From Cyanidiococcus yangmingshanensis (Eukaryota; Rhodophyta; Bangiophyceae; Cyanidiales; Cyanidiaceae), in NCBI GenBank assembly GCA_013995675.1, contig VWRR01000003.1, positions 780,004 through 844,003 of the forward strand: a stretch of DNA of 64,000 nucleotides, written 5' to 3'. Under the pieces are notes generated by a model, which searched no databases, was not told the DNA's origin, and saw only the letters and a program-made list of their open reading frames with translations. Position 1 is the first letter of the stretch. Every line of letters starts with the position of its first letter. A program made the position numbers and the translations under genes. Below are positions 46,096-56,731 of the stretch, one piece after another.

Positions 46096-46858
46096 GGATC
46101 GAATATCGTTTCTGAAGCAGACTGAAAGCACGCCGTAGAGATGACTGCACAGGCAAGTGGCGTGCCTTGTTAGCGGGCCAGCCGGCCGGCAGGGTGGTCG
46201 CGCGCCCCCTCACCGGATCGAATCCAGGTCATCGACGCCAAGACATTTATGGGACAAGCATGGCTGAAAAGGACTTTGGATGGCCACTGAACTTGATCAA
46301 CTTTGCTCGCAGCAGCGTTGAGAAGCGACACCTTTGAGTACAATTAAATGTCATCAACAATCGATAGAAATGGATGGAAGAGGACTTTGGAGCCCACTAG
46401 GCTTCAATGATATTGCGTGAGCCATCTTGGAAAGGCGGGACGGCTTGGACCAACTGAGCCTTAGAGGATCTTGGAAATTGGTCGACCAATGATGCAAGCG
46501 TCAGATTTTGTGAATGCTCTGTATGTCATGGCTGTGATGCTACGGGCGTTTTTTTCGTACCCCTACCGAAACTGAACTTTTCTTGCTTTCTGAACTGCGA
46601 GCTGCTCATAGCTCGAGGCGTCCAGCTAGTGATTGGGATCATCGCTGGGTCCGGCAGGGCACTTTTATCGTCTCTGCGACGGGCACGCGCGCTCACCGAC
46701 GCTGGACGTGCAACCATCAACGTCTGTCGCGTACCTTTGTACTCGTAGCGCGAACCCTTCTCCGCTTATTTCTTTAGGAATATTCGGAAATTCAGTCGGG
46801 GTTCACGCCTGGCTCAGGATCGAATCGTAAGGAATGGACAAGACCCACCGACCCGAAG
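46096..46858. other. Divergent intergenic region between SQD1 and the lipid kinase
   Basis: Presumed promoters of both genes. It contains two copies of a GAA[AG]AGGACTTTGGA block (46265-46279 and 46377-46391), 112 bases apart. No coding frame is supported. Confidence 0.5.
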
Positions 46859-48019
46859 ATGAGTCAGACCTCTGGAAACGCAAGTGCTCCCAACGGCCAA
46901 CGAGACTCGACGGTCGTGGCGCCAAGCTCTGAGGCCACACCTGCAGAGCGCCGAGAGGTACTTTCTGTCCTGCAGCGTGTTTTCCCTAACGGCTCCTGGA
47001 CACTGGCCTCGTGCGCAGTGACGCGCCTGCAGGGCGGGGTCACTAACCGGATGTTCCTGTGCGTATGCGATACCGCCGGCCCGGCGATGCTCGTGCGCAT
47101 TTTTGGTTCGGGGGACCTCTTTAATCGCCTAAGGGAGAACAGCCTGTTTGCGGAGCTGGCTTCTGCTGGTCTTGGCGCACCGCTTTTGGCTGTCTTTTCT
47201 CGAGGGCGCGTGGAAGGGATCCTTCCAGGCACTCCTCTCGACTACAGAGCCCTGCATGAGAAGCATATTTACAGCTTGGTTGCCAGCGCTCTCGCTGAAC
47301 TGCACTGTTTCAAACCTTCGGAGCATTCGCTACCGCGAAAGGAGGCGACCGTATCACAATGGCAATTCTGCGAGAAACTGTTGAGCAAGGCCCAAGAGCT
47401 GCGCTGCGTGCCCAGCGAGGAGCTCTGCAACGGGATTCCCGTGCGACTGAACGCTGAGCTCCGGTCGTTGCTTACCATCTTGCCCGTTGATGACATCGTG
47501 TTCTGCCACAACGATCTCCTCGGTGCAAATATGCTGTATGACCCTGAGACCGACAAGATTCGTTTCGTTGACTTTGAGTACGCAGGTTATGCACCTCGTG
47601 CCTATGATCTGGGTAACCACTTTAACGAGTGGATGGGTCTGACGGAGAATTGCGGCTTGTCGGCAGCAGATCCGCTATCGCGCTACCCAACTCCAGCGGA
47701 GCAGAGAAGTTTTGTGGAGACATATGTCGCAACCTGGGCGTCACTTTCGAGCACCAACTGTCGGACGGGGTCTCAACGAAAGACCGTCGAAGGAGTCCAA
47801 GCAGAGACGCGATTATGCACGGATCGTCTCGTTATTGAGGCGAACGCTTTTAGCTTGCTTAGTCACTGGATCTGGAGCGTATGGGCGTTTGTGATGGCAT
47901 CGGATCCGCCTACAGATGCCTTCGATTACATCCATTTCGCCAGAGAGCGTTTGCGTATTATGCGAGAACACTGGAAGGAGCGCCTAGAGCCTCTGCAGCA
48001 TCTATTTGGGGCAAGCTGA
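46859..48019 (+). CDS. Ethanolamine/choline kinase
   Basis: Lipid-precursor kinase of the choline/ethanolamine kinase family; it phosphorylates the amino alcohol with ATP as the first Kennedy-pathway step toward phosphatidylethanolamine or phosphatidylcholine. 386 residues from a true ATG, normal length, intact frame. The N-lobe has LQGGVTNRMFLC (nucleotide-binding). The Brenner motif is VFCHNDLLGANMLY near residue 216 with the catalytic Asp. The choline-kinase motif follows (IRFVDFEYAGYAPRAYDLGN HFNEWMG near 238). The C-terminal helix region is HWIWSVWAFVMASD. The motif pattern fits ethanolamine kinase slightly better, but the substrate cannot be fixed from sequence. Cytosolic by inference. 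Confidence 0.9.
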   Translation: MSQTSGNASAPNGQRDSTVVAPSSEATPAERREVLSVLQRVFPNGSWTLASCAVTRLQGGVTNRMFLCVCDTAGPAMLVRIFGSGDLFNRLRENSLFAELASAGLGAPLLAVFSRGRVEGILPGTPLDYRALHEKHIYSLVASALAELHCFKPSEHSLPRKEATVSQWQFCEKLLSKAQELRCVPSEELCNGIPVRLNAELRSLLTILPVDDIVFCHNDLLGANMLYDPETDKIRFVDFEYAGYAPRAYDLGNHFNEWMGLTENCGLSAADPLSRYPTPAEQRSFVETYVATWASLSSTNCRTGSQRKTVEGVQAETRLCTDRLVIEANAFSLLSHWIWSVWAFVMASDPPTDAFDYIHFARERLRIMREHWKERLEPLQHLFGAS

Positions 48020-49659
48020 CGAAAAGCTGTATCCTCAGCCAAGTCTGAATCGATGAGTGAGGCTGACCGTGTTGCGTTTTGTCGACATGGTCTGTGAAAC
48101 GAGGGCCTCATATTGCTGCTGTCGCTGTGGCTGAACTGGCGTACGATGCGCTTCAAGCACGACTGAAACCATTTTCGCTGGGAATAGGCTTGCCGCTACA
48201 GCGCCAGTGCCAGTATCCTCCGCGAGTGCTGGTGGTCTTCCTAAACCCATTCGACTCGAATAGCGACATCTCGAAGAGTCCTTTCGGTCTGTAATGTCTG
48301 TGTCCACCTCGATCATTCGTGCTTTGCACCTTTCTGTTGCGCTCCGAATCGTTTGAAGGGCCAAGTCACCTGAAACAAGCAAAGTATGCCTCGCACAGAA
48401 CCCGAATTATCGATCATTGATGAATCACGTGAGAATCAATGAAAAACGCCTCAAAAAAAAGAGCGGTCAAATACATCTCGAGGCTCTTTTTCGTTTCTCG
48501 GGCGAGACCCTCTACCTCAATCTGAAGAAACGTGGCAGGGCTTTGCTCTACGGTCCCGTAAGCGGCCACCTTTGGGATCGAGCAACTGGAAAGCTGAGTG
48601 AATCAGCCTCATTCCCGTAAAATGATCCAGCAAATCTGAGTCTCCGCTTTGTTACAGGATTCCGTATCCCGATGCCACGCAAGATGAGAACTAGCTATCG
48701 ATTTTTCGTTCATTTTCAATTTGTTGTCGACATTTTTGGCCCCGCTGACTCGGAGCGGATGCGACCCAACATCGTCACTCGCCGGGCTCTACGAGGACGT
48801 GGTGCTGGTTGTCTTCGTGCGTCTAGCATGCTGCATCTCCGGAGCGCCACATCTAGCAGGCTCTCTTCCGCCGCAGCGTCCAATGGCTTGAGTCGCCACT
48901 ATGGAGTCCGCATCATTGCCCCCGCTAGTATCATGGGCGAGTGTCCGTCGAAGTGTTAATGGGAGCGTTGCAAGCGTGCCTAGAGCGAACTCACGACAAC
49001 GTTGGTGTCCACCAAGAACGGATGCTTTATAGATCGACAATTCTTTTTCGAGCATTCATGGCGGAGCTCACTCAAGCTAACCATTGGCCCTCTTTCCCCA
49101 GATAGTGCTCTCGACATCACCTGTCTGTTCCGATTTCTTTTCTGATACCCATAGAGGGAACTGAGGAATGATTCGGCTAGCTTCTCTTGGTTTCATTGCG
49201 AACGAACACCCTTTTTGGGCATAAACATAGGGGCGATGTTCCGCTCCTCAGGACAAGTACCGTACGGAGGATAGGAACCTTCCCCTGCAACGCTCGAAGT
49301 GCCGTCATGGCCAAGCGCACCCCACTTCCTATATCGGTCCACTGTTGGTCTCGAATCGATACGTGCATCCAAAAATATCGGAACGAAAACAGCATTTGAA
49401 TGATTCGCATTCGCTGAGTGTGTATGATGACCTCTGCAATGAGTTCGGACATCCCTGGTCCCACCCAGAGAGACCAGTGGGGAATATCCGCCAACTATCC
49501 GTCATTTCTCATGACTAAACGGGACCGTAGGAGCGATCAGAAATCGCGTGGCGTCTGCGGTTGCCGCTGGCACGAGCCGCTCGACTGCTCGACGTCAACG
49601 TGTGCCCCGCGTGCTCGCGCAGCGTCTGTCAGCGCTCGCTTCGTTCGTTCCCAGTCGCG
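48020..49659. other. Intergenic region upstream of Ubc13
   Basis: 1.6 kb without a supported gene. A minus-strand frame at 49177-49494 (containing MSELIAEVIIHTQRMRIIQM) is hydrophobic and unmatched. An open frame from 49561 leads into Ubc13 but starts with TTG. Confidence 0.4.
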
Positions 49660-50112
49660 ATGAGTGGACACCTCTCGAAACGGATTATGAAAGAGACGGA
49701 ACGTCTCGCCAAAGACCCCGTACCGGGGATATCGGTCACGGCACATGATGAAAACGCGCGTTACTTCAACGTTATTTTGGCTGGCCCAGAAGGGTCCCCC
49801 TACGAGGGGGGTGTGTTTCGACTGGAGCTCTTCCTCCCAGCGGACTATCCGATGCAGGCTCCTAGGGCTCGCTTCCTCACGAAGATATACCACCCAAACA
49901 TTGACCGTTTAGGTAGAGTATGTCTGGATATTCTGAAGGACCGGTGGAGTCCGGCGTTGCAGATTCGCACAGTGCTGCTGTCAATCCAAGCGCTCATGTC
50001 TGAGCCGAACCCAGAGGATGCGTTAAATAATGAAGCTGCGGAGCTCTGGAAGAAAGACGCTGCTCGCGCAAAAGAGATTGCTCATCAGTGGACCTTGGAA
50101 TATGCCAGGTGA
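49660..50112 (+). CDS. UBC13: Ubiquitin-conjugating enzyme E2 N (Ubc13)
   Basis: E2 enzyme that builds Lys63-linked ubiquitin chains with a Mms21-unrelated Uev/Mms2 partner, used in DNA damage tolerance and signalling. 150 residues from ATG 49660, exactly the family size. The start [20 protein letters not shown] and PVPGISV match Ubc13, as do [20 protein letters not shown], the HPN motif in [20 protein letters not shown] (active-site Cys 88), [19 protein letters not shown] and [16 protein letters not shown]. The frame is intact. The partner Uev is not in this window. Confidence 0.96.
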   Translation: MSGHLSKRIMKETERLAKDPVPGISVTAHDENARYFNVILAGPEGSPYEGGVFRLELFLPADYPMQAPRARFLTKIYHPNIDRLGRVCLDILKDRWSPALQIRTVLLSIQALMSEPNPEDALNNEAAELWKKDAARAKEIAHQWTLEYAR

Positions 50113-50958
50113 GCGCTTGAGCAAACCTGTCGACTGCTCAGGTCGCGTCCAAACCACGATGCCTGTTTCGATGCCAGCATTGCCCTGTGCATTGCCGCGG
50201 CATCCGTGATAGCACTGCAGACGTTCTGGGTCGAATAGCTCCAGCAAGTGCGAAGCTGGGCGTTGCTCTTATATGACTCGCCCAGTGCCAAAATTCATCG
50301 GCAAGCCAGGCGCCTCGCAGTGAGTGTTGGACACCAAGCTGCATCTAAGGTTGACTGTATGTGCGCGGCGACAGTTGATGCAAGTATGTCTATGCTTACC
50401 GACAGAGACTGTCTTCATGGAGGGAATCAAAAGTGAACAGGAGCAATATACGAGCAATAGCCCGCATTCGAGCTAATCCAAGGTAGCCTTTCGTTCATCG
50501 CCGTCTTTAATGATGGTTGCGACCGGCGCACCGCTCACTGGGCCCTTTGCGGAGCCGATGACTAGTGATTGCTACCTATTATGTGCTCGAGCGTACTGTT
50601 CCCGGATAATGTCGCTGTGTTTATGAAGAAGAGCGCTGCAGTAGATTCGAAATCATCGCGTGGTGTCGGCCGGCGCGCCGCCCGGCGGCGGATCGGAGGA
50701 GCATCCACCGGTTGACTGGGGAAGCGCTGTCTCCCCGCCTGCCCTCTTTTCCCCGAGGGTATCTTTGCTGGGCTGTACACTCGCTAAATACGTTCTTTTA
50801 CAGAGAGCTTGTTGCTGCTTAGAACCATTTTTGGTGGTTCGATTCGGACGCCTGGGATAGGCACTCTCGAGTTCTGAACAGTTCCTCTTTTGGTGGCGTC
50901 TCCTCTGTGCGGTTACCATAGGACCCGAAAAGTTCGTCTGGAAGGGCCTCTTTCTGCC
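50113..50958. other. Intergenic region
   Basis: About 850 bases between Ubc13 and the SLC4-type transporter. No supported feature; presumably the transporter promoter. Confidence 0.5.
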
Positions 50959-53100
50959 ATGAGCGAAACACTCGGCCACCGCAGTGCTTGCACTTGGAGT
51001 GCGCCCCGTAGAGACCGTGAGTGTCTCTCTTGGACGGAACTGGAAAGCGTTCGCGCGTGCCAGCAGAGTTCGCTTGGTCAAACTGCGGGTCGTGTCGCTT
51101 CTCCGTGCGCAGCCGCCCAGGGCGTTCACCGAACACAGTCGCTGGCATGGTCCTTGGGAGCCCCGTCACACAGGTCCAGTAACTATGTTCGACGGAATCG
51201 GCAGGGCTGGTTTTGTTCTGGAAAACGCCAGGCGCTGGCACAATGCCGGGTGCGAGCGACGGACGGCTGGCTCCGACACGCCCCGACGTTGCGGCAACGA
51301 ATGCGCCGTGGCGTACAACCGCAGCGCTCCGGTTACTGTCTGAGTCTCTCTTCAGGGCCCTCCGATGGGAATACTATCGACGGTGAGCGTCAAGGGCCAA
51401 ACGCTGTCATGCGAGTCGGCAGTATGACGGTGAACTCCGGCACCGATGGACTCTCGGTGCCCATGTGGCCACCACTGACGGGACTCGGTCGCGACATTGC
51501 TCAGCGAGCTCCACTCTACTGGAGCGATTGGAAAGACGGTCTGAACATTAAATCAGTGGCAGTGATTTTGTTCCTGTATTTTGCGTGTCTGGCACCGATT
51601 GTAGCCTTTGGAGGCATCACCGCTCAGATCACTCAGGGAGCGATGGGTGTAGTCGAGTTTCTCATCTCTGGTGCGCTCTGCGGCATGCTTTACCACGGGC
51701 TGGCAGGTCAGCCGCTCACGATTGTGGGACCAACCGGACTGACCCTCGCCTTCACCGCCTCTTTATACAAGGTGTGCCACTCAGCTGGCTTGCCGTTTTT
51801 AGCGACGTATGCCTGGGTTGGTGTATGGACTGCATTCTTTCTTTTCCTGCTGGCGATCTTCAACACGAGCTCTCTCATTCGATATTGTACTCGCTTTACA
51901 GATGACTGCTTTAATGCACTAATTGCAGCGACGTTCTTGTACGAGGCTTTCCGATCCATTGGGTCAAGTTTTCGGCGAAGCGGGATGGACAAAACTGAAG
52001 CATTCATGGGTTTGAGCTTGTCGCTTGGCACGTTCATCGTCGGCCGCACCCTGAGCGAGTTTCGCCAGTCGCGCTATCTCAGACGAAGCGTGCGCGAGTT
52101 TCTGTCGGATTTTGGTGCTGCTATTGCGATCTTTTCCATGACGCTGGTGTCTCAGCTACCAGAATGGGGTGGCTACAGCCTCCCTCGGTTGCAGGTTCCA
52201 CTAAGCTTCCAGCTGGCAGGCAATCGCCCTTGGCTGGTGCCGATGCTCGCAGCGCCCATGCAAGTACGTGTATTCGCCGTTGTTCCAGCCATTCTGCTAA
52301 CGGTGCTGTTCTTTCTGGACCAAAACATCACTGTTCGCGTTGTGAACGCTCCTGCGCACAAACTCCGCAAGGGCGAAGCCTATCATCTCGATCTCTTGAT
52401 GCTCTCGGTCATCACGCTGATAGCGTCGGTGCTTGGACTGCCCTGGATGTGTGCCGCCACTGTGCAGAGTCTGAATCACGTTCGTAGCCTTGCGATCACT
52501 GAAACGTATTTGCAGCCTGGCGAACGAGCTCCGCGTGAGCGCATTGTGTCAGTCATTGAGAATCGTCTCACCGGTTTTATGATTCATTTTGCGCTTGGAA
52601 TGTCCCTGCTGCTGCTCCCGTTGCTTCGGCGTATTCCCGTAGCGGTCATCAGCGGTTTGTTTCTCTACATGGGCCGGCGCATGATGAGTGGCAATGAGTT
52701 TCTTCGGCGTATTCGGCTCTTGTTCGTGGATCCGGCATTGTATCCGGATGATTCACCGATGCGGAAGATTCGTCCGGCCATTGTGAACGCGTTCACAGCG
52801 ATTCAATTTGCCTGTCTGGGAACTCTGTGGACGCTGAAGATGATTCCACAGACCACACTGTTCTTCCCCGCGGTCATTGGTCTTCTCATGGTAGTTCGAT
52901 CATTCATTCTGACTCGAGTTTTCTCTCCGGAGGCGTTAAAGGTTCTTGACGGTGAGATCGTCAGTCGCGAATCGGACGAGAACAATAGCATCGAGGGCCC
53001 CGACGACGCATCCGAGGGTGTTGTTGTCGACGTCTGGGACGACGGTTTGCGGAAACGCGAGGGCATCGCCGGGGAGTCTTATTCGACGGATCTCTACTGA
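50959..53100 (+). CDS. SLC4-type anion/bicarbonate (or borate) transporter
   Basis: Polytopic membrane protein of the SLC4 (HCO3 transporter / plant BOR) superfamily, 713 residues from ATG 50959; a later ATG at 51409 is also possible because the first ~150 residues are low-complexity. The transmembrane core begins at NIKSVAVILFLYFACLAPIV. The family's TM3 region is GMLYHGLAGQPLTIVGPTGL. More helices follow: YAWVGVWTAFFLFLLAIF; VFAVVPAILLTVLFFLDQNI, the highly conserved strand before TM8/9; LMLSVITLIASVLGLPWMCA; and VAVISGLFLYMGRRMM. An acidic tail ends the protein. It may move bicarbonate for carbon acquisition or export borate; the sequence does not decide. The frame is intact. Confidence 0.9.
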   Translation: MSETLGHRSACTWSAPRRDRECLSWTELESVRACQQSSLGQTAGRVASPCAAAQGVHRTQSLAWSLGAPSHRSSNYVRRNRQGWFCSGKRQALAQCRVRATDGWLRHAPTLRQRMRRGVQPQRSGYCLSLSSGPSDGNTIDGERQGPNAVMRVGSMTVNSGTDGLSVPMWPPLTGLGRDIAQRAPLYWSDWKDGLNIKSVAVILFLYFACLAPIVAFGGITAQITQGAMGVVEFLISGALCGMLYHGLAGQPLTIVGPTGLTLAFTASLYKVCHSAGLPFLATYAWVGVWTAFFLFLLAIFNTSSLIRYCTRFTDDCFNALIAATFLYEAFRSIGSSFRRSGMDKTEAFMGLSLSLGTFIVGRTLSEFRQSRYLRRSVREFLSDFGAAIAIFSMTLVSQLPEWGGYSLPRLQVPLSFQLAGNRPWLVPMLAAPMQVRVFAVVPAILLTVLFFLDQNITVRVVNAPAHKLRKGEAYHLDLLMLSVITLIASVLGLPWMCAATVQSLNHVRSLAITETYLQPGERAPRERIVSVIENRLTGFMIHFALGMSLLLLPLLRRIPVAVISGLFLYMGRRMMSGNEFLRRIRLLFVDPALYPDDSPMRKIRPAIVNAFTAIQFACLGTLWTLKMIPQTTLFFPAVIGLLMVVRSFILTRVFSPEALKVLDGEIVSRESDENNSIEGPDDASEGVVVDVWDDGLRKREGIAGESYSTDLY

Positions 53101-54499
53101 GAACGGCTTGAAAAGCTGGTGAGAACGATAGGTTTTATGAGCCAAAATGGGCTCGCTACCTTAGGACCTCTTAGGCGGGTGCGCACCAGTGACACGCTCG
53201 AGACCGGGCGCTCTCATGAGTGCATCTCTTTTGAACGGCTCGCTTGGACGCGGGCTTTTCTTCAGTGCTGCACTCTGTGATGGAGAACAGCATCCGGATC
53301 GGATCCTGCCTCTCTTCTCCATTCACATAAAGTAAGTTTGTTCTCCACATGCAGCGGTGCTCGGCCAGTAGAACAGTCAGCCGGTCGCCCGAGGTGCTGA
53401 GCAGTCAACGGTGACATGCGCCAGTTTTGAAGTTCACCAAGAACTACCAGAGCTGAAAGAAATGCAGCTGCTGCGCTCAGGGCGTCAAATCGCTGTGTTT
53501 CTCAGAATTATTCGGACGGTTTGCTCGGATTTGGTCGAGAGCGCGGTGGCTGCATCTCTCTATTTCATGGAAATCATGACCTTTCCGGGGGCCTCATCGA
53601 GAGTGAGGCACAGAGGGTACAGGTTGCTTGCCCCAGTGGTATCGGCCTTGGCACCGTATCTCGCGAGCCAGCGTGTCATCGTATTCTGAGGAACGCCCCG
53701 TGCACGTTATCCGTAACAGCGATCCTTGGCTTGCTCCTCACAGGGGGGCAACTGTTGCGCATTCGTGGTCACATTGTGCATGCATGGCAATGCAGAGTCG
53801 TATGATCTATTTACCACGCTGGAAGCGAGTGAGACGAGGCGAAGGGGCCCCTGTGATTCACCACGAGGACGCCCGAACCCACTTAATTGTCTCTCGATCT
53901 ACCCTAAGCAGACATGTCTTGTGTACAGGATTTACATCCCTTTGAACGATGATGAGCATCCATGACTCGATCATATTCCTGAACTTGAGGGTGAGCGAAA
54001 TAGATGCGCGTCGTCGAGCTCTCTGATGACGTTTCTCCGCATCGAGAAATGCAACGCCACCCGCGTCATGGATGCATACCATGTCTGACACCAATCCAAA
54101 GGCAATAACCATTGCAAGTGGCGAGATCTCTCAGAACCTCTCTCATGCTGTCTTTAAGCGCGACGGCTCCGGGCGCTTGTCTCGTGCAGACGAACGCGAA
54201 GCGACGCAGCCGCGACACGCTCGATGACAACTGAGCGTTCGTCGATTCTAATCATGTTCAAGCATTTTCTCTGGCGAGCTGGAGCCACTTGGGCTAGGAC
54301 GTATTTTCGTAACGAGTACTCGGCATATGGATTCAAAATGAGTCGCGGCCTCATCGACGGTTTGCGCCCGCTTCGGAAAAGTCTGTTGTTGATCCATAGT
54401 CTGTATCAGAGGCTCTAGACTAGCACTTATAGAAGAATGTGTGTCGCTGTGGGATGCCCTATGGGGCGTCTCTCTCAGGGGTTGATGACGTAATTTCGG
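53101..54499. other. Convergent intergenic region
   Basis: 1.4 kb between the transporter and the J-protein 3' ends. No reading frame with recognisable content. Confidence 0.5.
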
Positions 54500-55051
54500 T
54501 CACTCTTGTTTTCGAGCTTGATGCGCCGCATCAAGGGATTCTCTCGACCTCTTCACCAAAACCAATGGCCGATTCTCCGGTACGTAGCGCGAGGTACCTC
54601 CAGCGCGCAGATCGTCTCGTTGTGACCTCAAAGTCGCGTTTCGAATAATGACCCATGAGCCCAATCCCACCAGAATAAGCACTGGAAATATGAGAAACAC
54701 GCCGGGTGAGCCGTTCGTCCGTAGCACATGCTCTGTGTAAGCGCTGTGGTTGTAGGCGGAGGCCATTCTTGTCTTGGACGCCGTCCTAGCGTTCGCCAGA
54801 GAGTTCGGCTTTGCCCGCCCGTAGTGCACCGAAAGGTAGTTGTAACTATCCTGAATAGATTGGAAACTCTGGGTGTTGCCTCCTGGAACGTCGGGATGAC
54901 TCTGGCGCGCCAACTCACGGTAGCGCTGCCGGACCTGAGTCCAGTCCACATTACCATCGAGACCTAGACGGAGAAGGTGCAATCGGACTTGTTCAGGTAC
55001 GGCGCCACCCTGCGTGTTGTAGTGGTGCCTTTGGAACCAGCCTATCCTCAT
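54500..55051 (-). CDS. Membrane-anchored J-domain protein
   Basis: Small Hsp70 co-chaperone, 183 residues from ATG 55051. The J domain covers about residues 17-85: LRLGLDGNVDWTQVRQRYRE, then HPD in ARQSHPDVPGGNT, then FQSIQDSYNYLS. The HPD is required to stimulate Hsp70 ATPase. A single hydrophobic segment near residues 115-137 (PGVFLIFPVLILVGLGSWVI) should anchor it, with a short charged C-terminal tail. The first residues (MRIGWFQRHHYNTQGG) are basic and could target mitochondria. The partner Hsp70 and the compartment are inference. It resembles small organelle J-proteins but I cannot name the orthologue. Confidence 0.88.
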   Translation of the reverse strand: MRIGWFQRHHYNTQGGAVPEQVRLHLLRLGLDGNVDWTQVRQRYRELARQSHPDVPGGNTQSFQSIQDSYNYLSVHYGRAKPNSLANARTASKTRMASAYNHSAYTEHVLRTNGSPGVFLIFPVLILVGLGSWVIIRNATLRSQRDDLRAGGTSRYVPENRPLVLVKRSRESLDAAHQARKQE

Positions 55052-56731
55052 CTGCTTAAGCAAGGGCAGGTCGTTGTAGTGTGCGTCTCGACCGGCACCG
55101 GAGAGATGAGTCCCGATGCGCCCGCACCGAACTCGGCACGGTAGATTACGTCCTCAGCGCTCTTGCAAGTAGCGACGGTTTTCTACTTGAAAAAGTCACA
55201 AGCTCTACAAAATAGCTACAGTTACAAACCTTAATGTTTTAGGTTGAATGAACTGGCTACCATAGAGGTTATTGAACGTGAACGAGCCCTCTAGAGACAA
55301 GTAGTTTGCAGAACGGGGAATGAAGTCTAACGACGTGGCTTGCGCAGGTGATCAGCCGTGCTCCGCAAATATCTCGATCGTTTTATAGGAATGGGCTTTG
55401 AGGCGATACGCGAACCGGGAGACTGAGGTTTCTGTGACTGCTCCATTGCGTCAAAAGGACGATGTATCGGTCAAAACTCGCTATAGCTACCGTCAAGCTG
55501 CTGGAAAAGGCTCGAAGAGTCTGACTCGGTGAAAGGTAGCGCCCTGGGTGTCTCGTCCCAGGCGTACGGGCTCGTCTCTCGGAGGCAGCGTTCTCGCCCC
55601 AATAGGGCGTAAGCCTCGATACTCAGTCGTGTCACTTGTTCAGGCGCAAAGAAGAATCTTCGAAAAAGAGTCGTAGCCGTTTTTCCCTTTTTCTGGATTG
55701 CCTCGAGTGGTGCATAGTCTGACTCTGCGGGGTGTCTTTGACGTAGGTTTTTGGGAGTCTGCGAGTGCCTGTAAACTGTGCCCGCTGCTCCGGCTATACG
55801 GGTAAGATTTGCGTCAATAAACGTGTGAAAGATTGCTTCGGCTCGGGTTCGTCGCTGGAACAGTTCGCCGCGGCGCTTGCTGCCCGTATGGATCCACGAG
55901 TCTCCCCTTTTCCAAAAACAGCGCGATGACCGTGTCGAGATCACGGCAAGCTTTGAAACTATTTGCAAGTTCAGGGCCGGCTTATTTTCGGAACGACAAG
56001 CATTCTTCCCTGATCTCTGTGGCTAGCCCAGAACGAGGTCGAAAGGCGTCGTTTGCGGAGAAATAGGTCTAGTGAACGACCTGCGCAAGACTACTTATCT
56101 AGCTACCTGATCGCGTCCTTGATTATCGAGACCAATCGATCCTGAAGGATTTTTCAAGCCATTGTGGCGCTTCATCATGATCCGTACGGCGTCGGTAGAG
56201 CCTGGCCGTACTAGCGTGGTCTGTGGTCAGCCATGAGCATTGGGCTGTTCAGGTCGCTCGGCTTTGCTGACCGAGGAACGGTCATGGATCGCCTCGATGG
56301 CCTCGTGCCATCGCCTATGGAAGGTTCAAGCTGGCGAGCGTGGGCCGCTTGTAGACCACCAAGGCGTATTTTGTTTTGTGTCATCAAATTGTGCGGTTTG
56401 CGCTGGCGCGGATCCTCAACTGATGAGCATGTTGACAAATTCATCTCCTCTGTGCTGAATTGAATAGACGTCCCAGAGGTTTCTTTTCTTTCGCAGGAAG
56501 AAACCTCGTTGCCGCATACTAGCCATTTTTTACTTACCTATGGGTACGGTAGAGGGCGCTGCGGCATCTGTTCCAATGCGCGCGAATCAAAGTGATCATC
56601 GCCGGCGGGACTCTCGGGTATGGTTACTCGGGGTTTTCGCTCGACTCGCAGAAAGACTCTATTCGTTCAGAGTGAAAATATGAAGCGTTTCGAGCATGCG
56701 TAACCTTGTCCGCAGGGCAGGTCAGAACTTT
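55052..56731. other. Intergenic region with one uncertain ORF
   Basis: 1.7 kb between two minus-strand genes. Apart from the ORF at 55471-55968 nothing is supported. Confidence 0.4.
55471..55968 (-). CDS. Uncertain ORF, no ATG
   Basis: Open for ~165 codons or slightly more, and ends in protein-like sequence (LFRRFFFAPEQVTRLSIEAY, then ALPFTESDSSSLFQQLDG). There is no in-frame ATG; the frame opens after a TAG near 56025. Either the N-terminus lies in another frame because of a base error, or this is a chance frame. No family is recognised. Confidence 0.3.
   Translation of the reverse strand: MQIVSKLAVISTRSSRCFWKRGDSWIHTGSKRRGELFQRRTRAEAIFHTFIDANLTRIAGAAGTVYRHSQTPKNLRQRHPAESDYAPLEAIQKKGKTATTLFRRFFFAPEQVTRLSIEAYALLGRERCLRETSPYAWDETPRALPFTESDSSSLFQQLDGSYSEF

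Noticed and set aside
46200-46260. Possible tRNA (GGATCGAATCC-like T-loop)
   Set aside because: The flanking bases do not form a five-pair T stem and no acceptor or anticodon arms could be drawn.
50653-51129. 158-codon minus-strand frame overlapping the transporter N-terminus
   Set aside because: Lacks a convincing start and any domain, and is antisense to the transporter leader.
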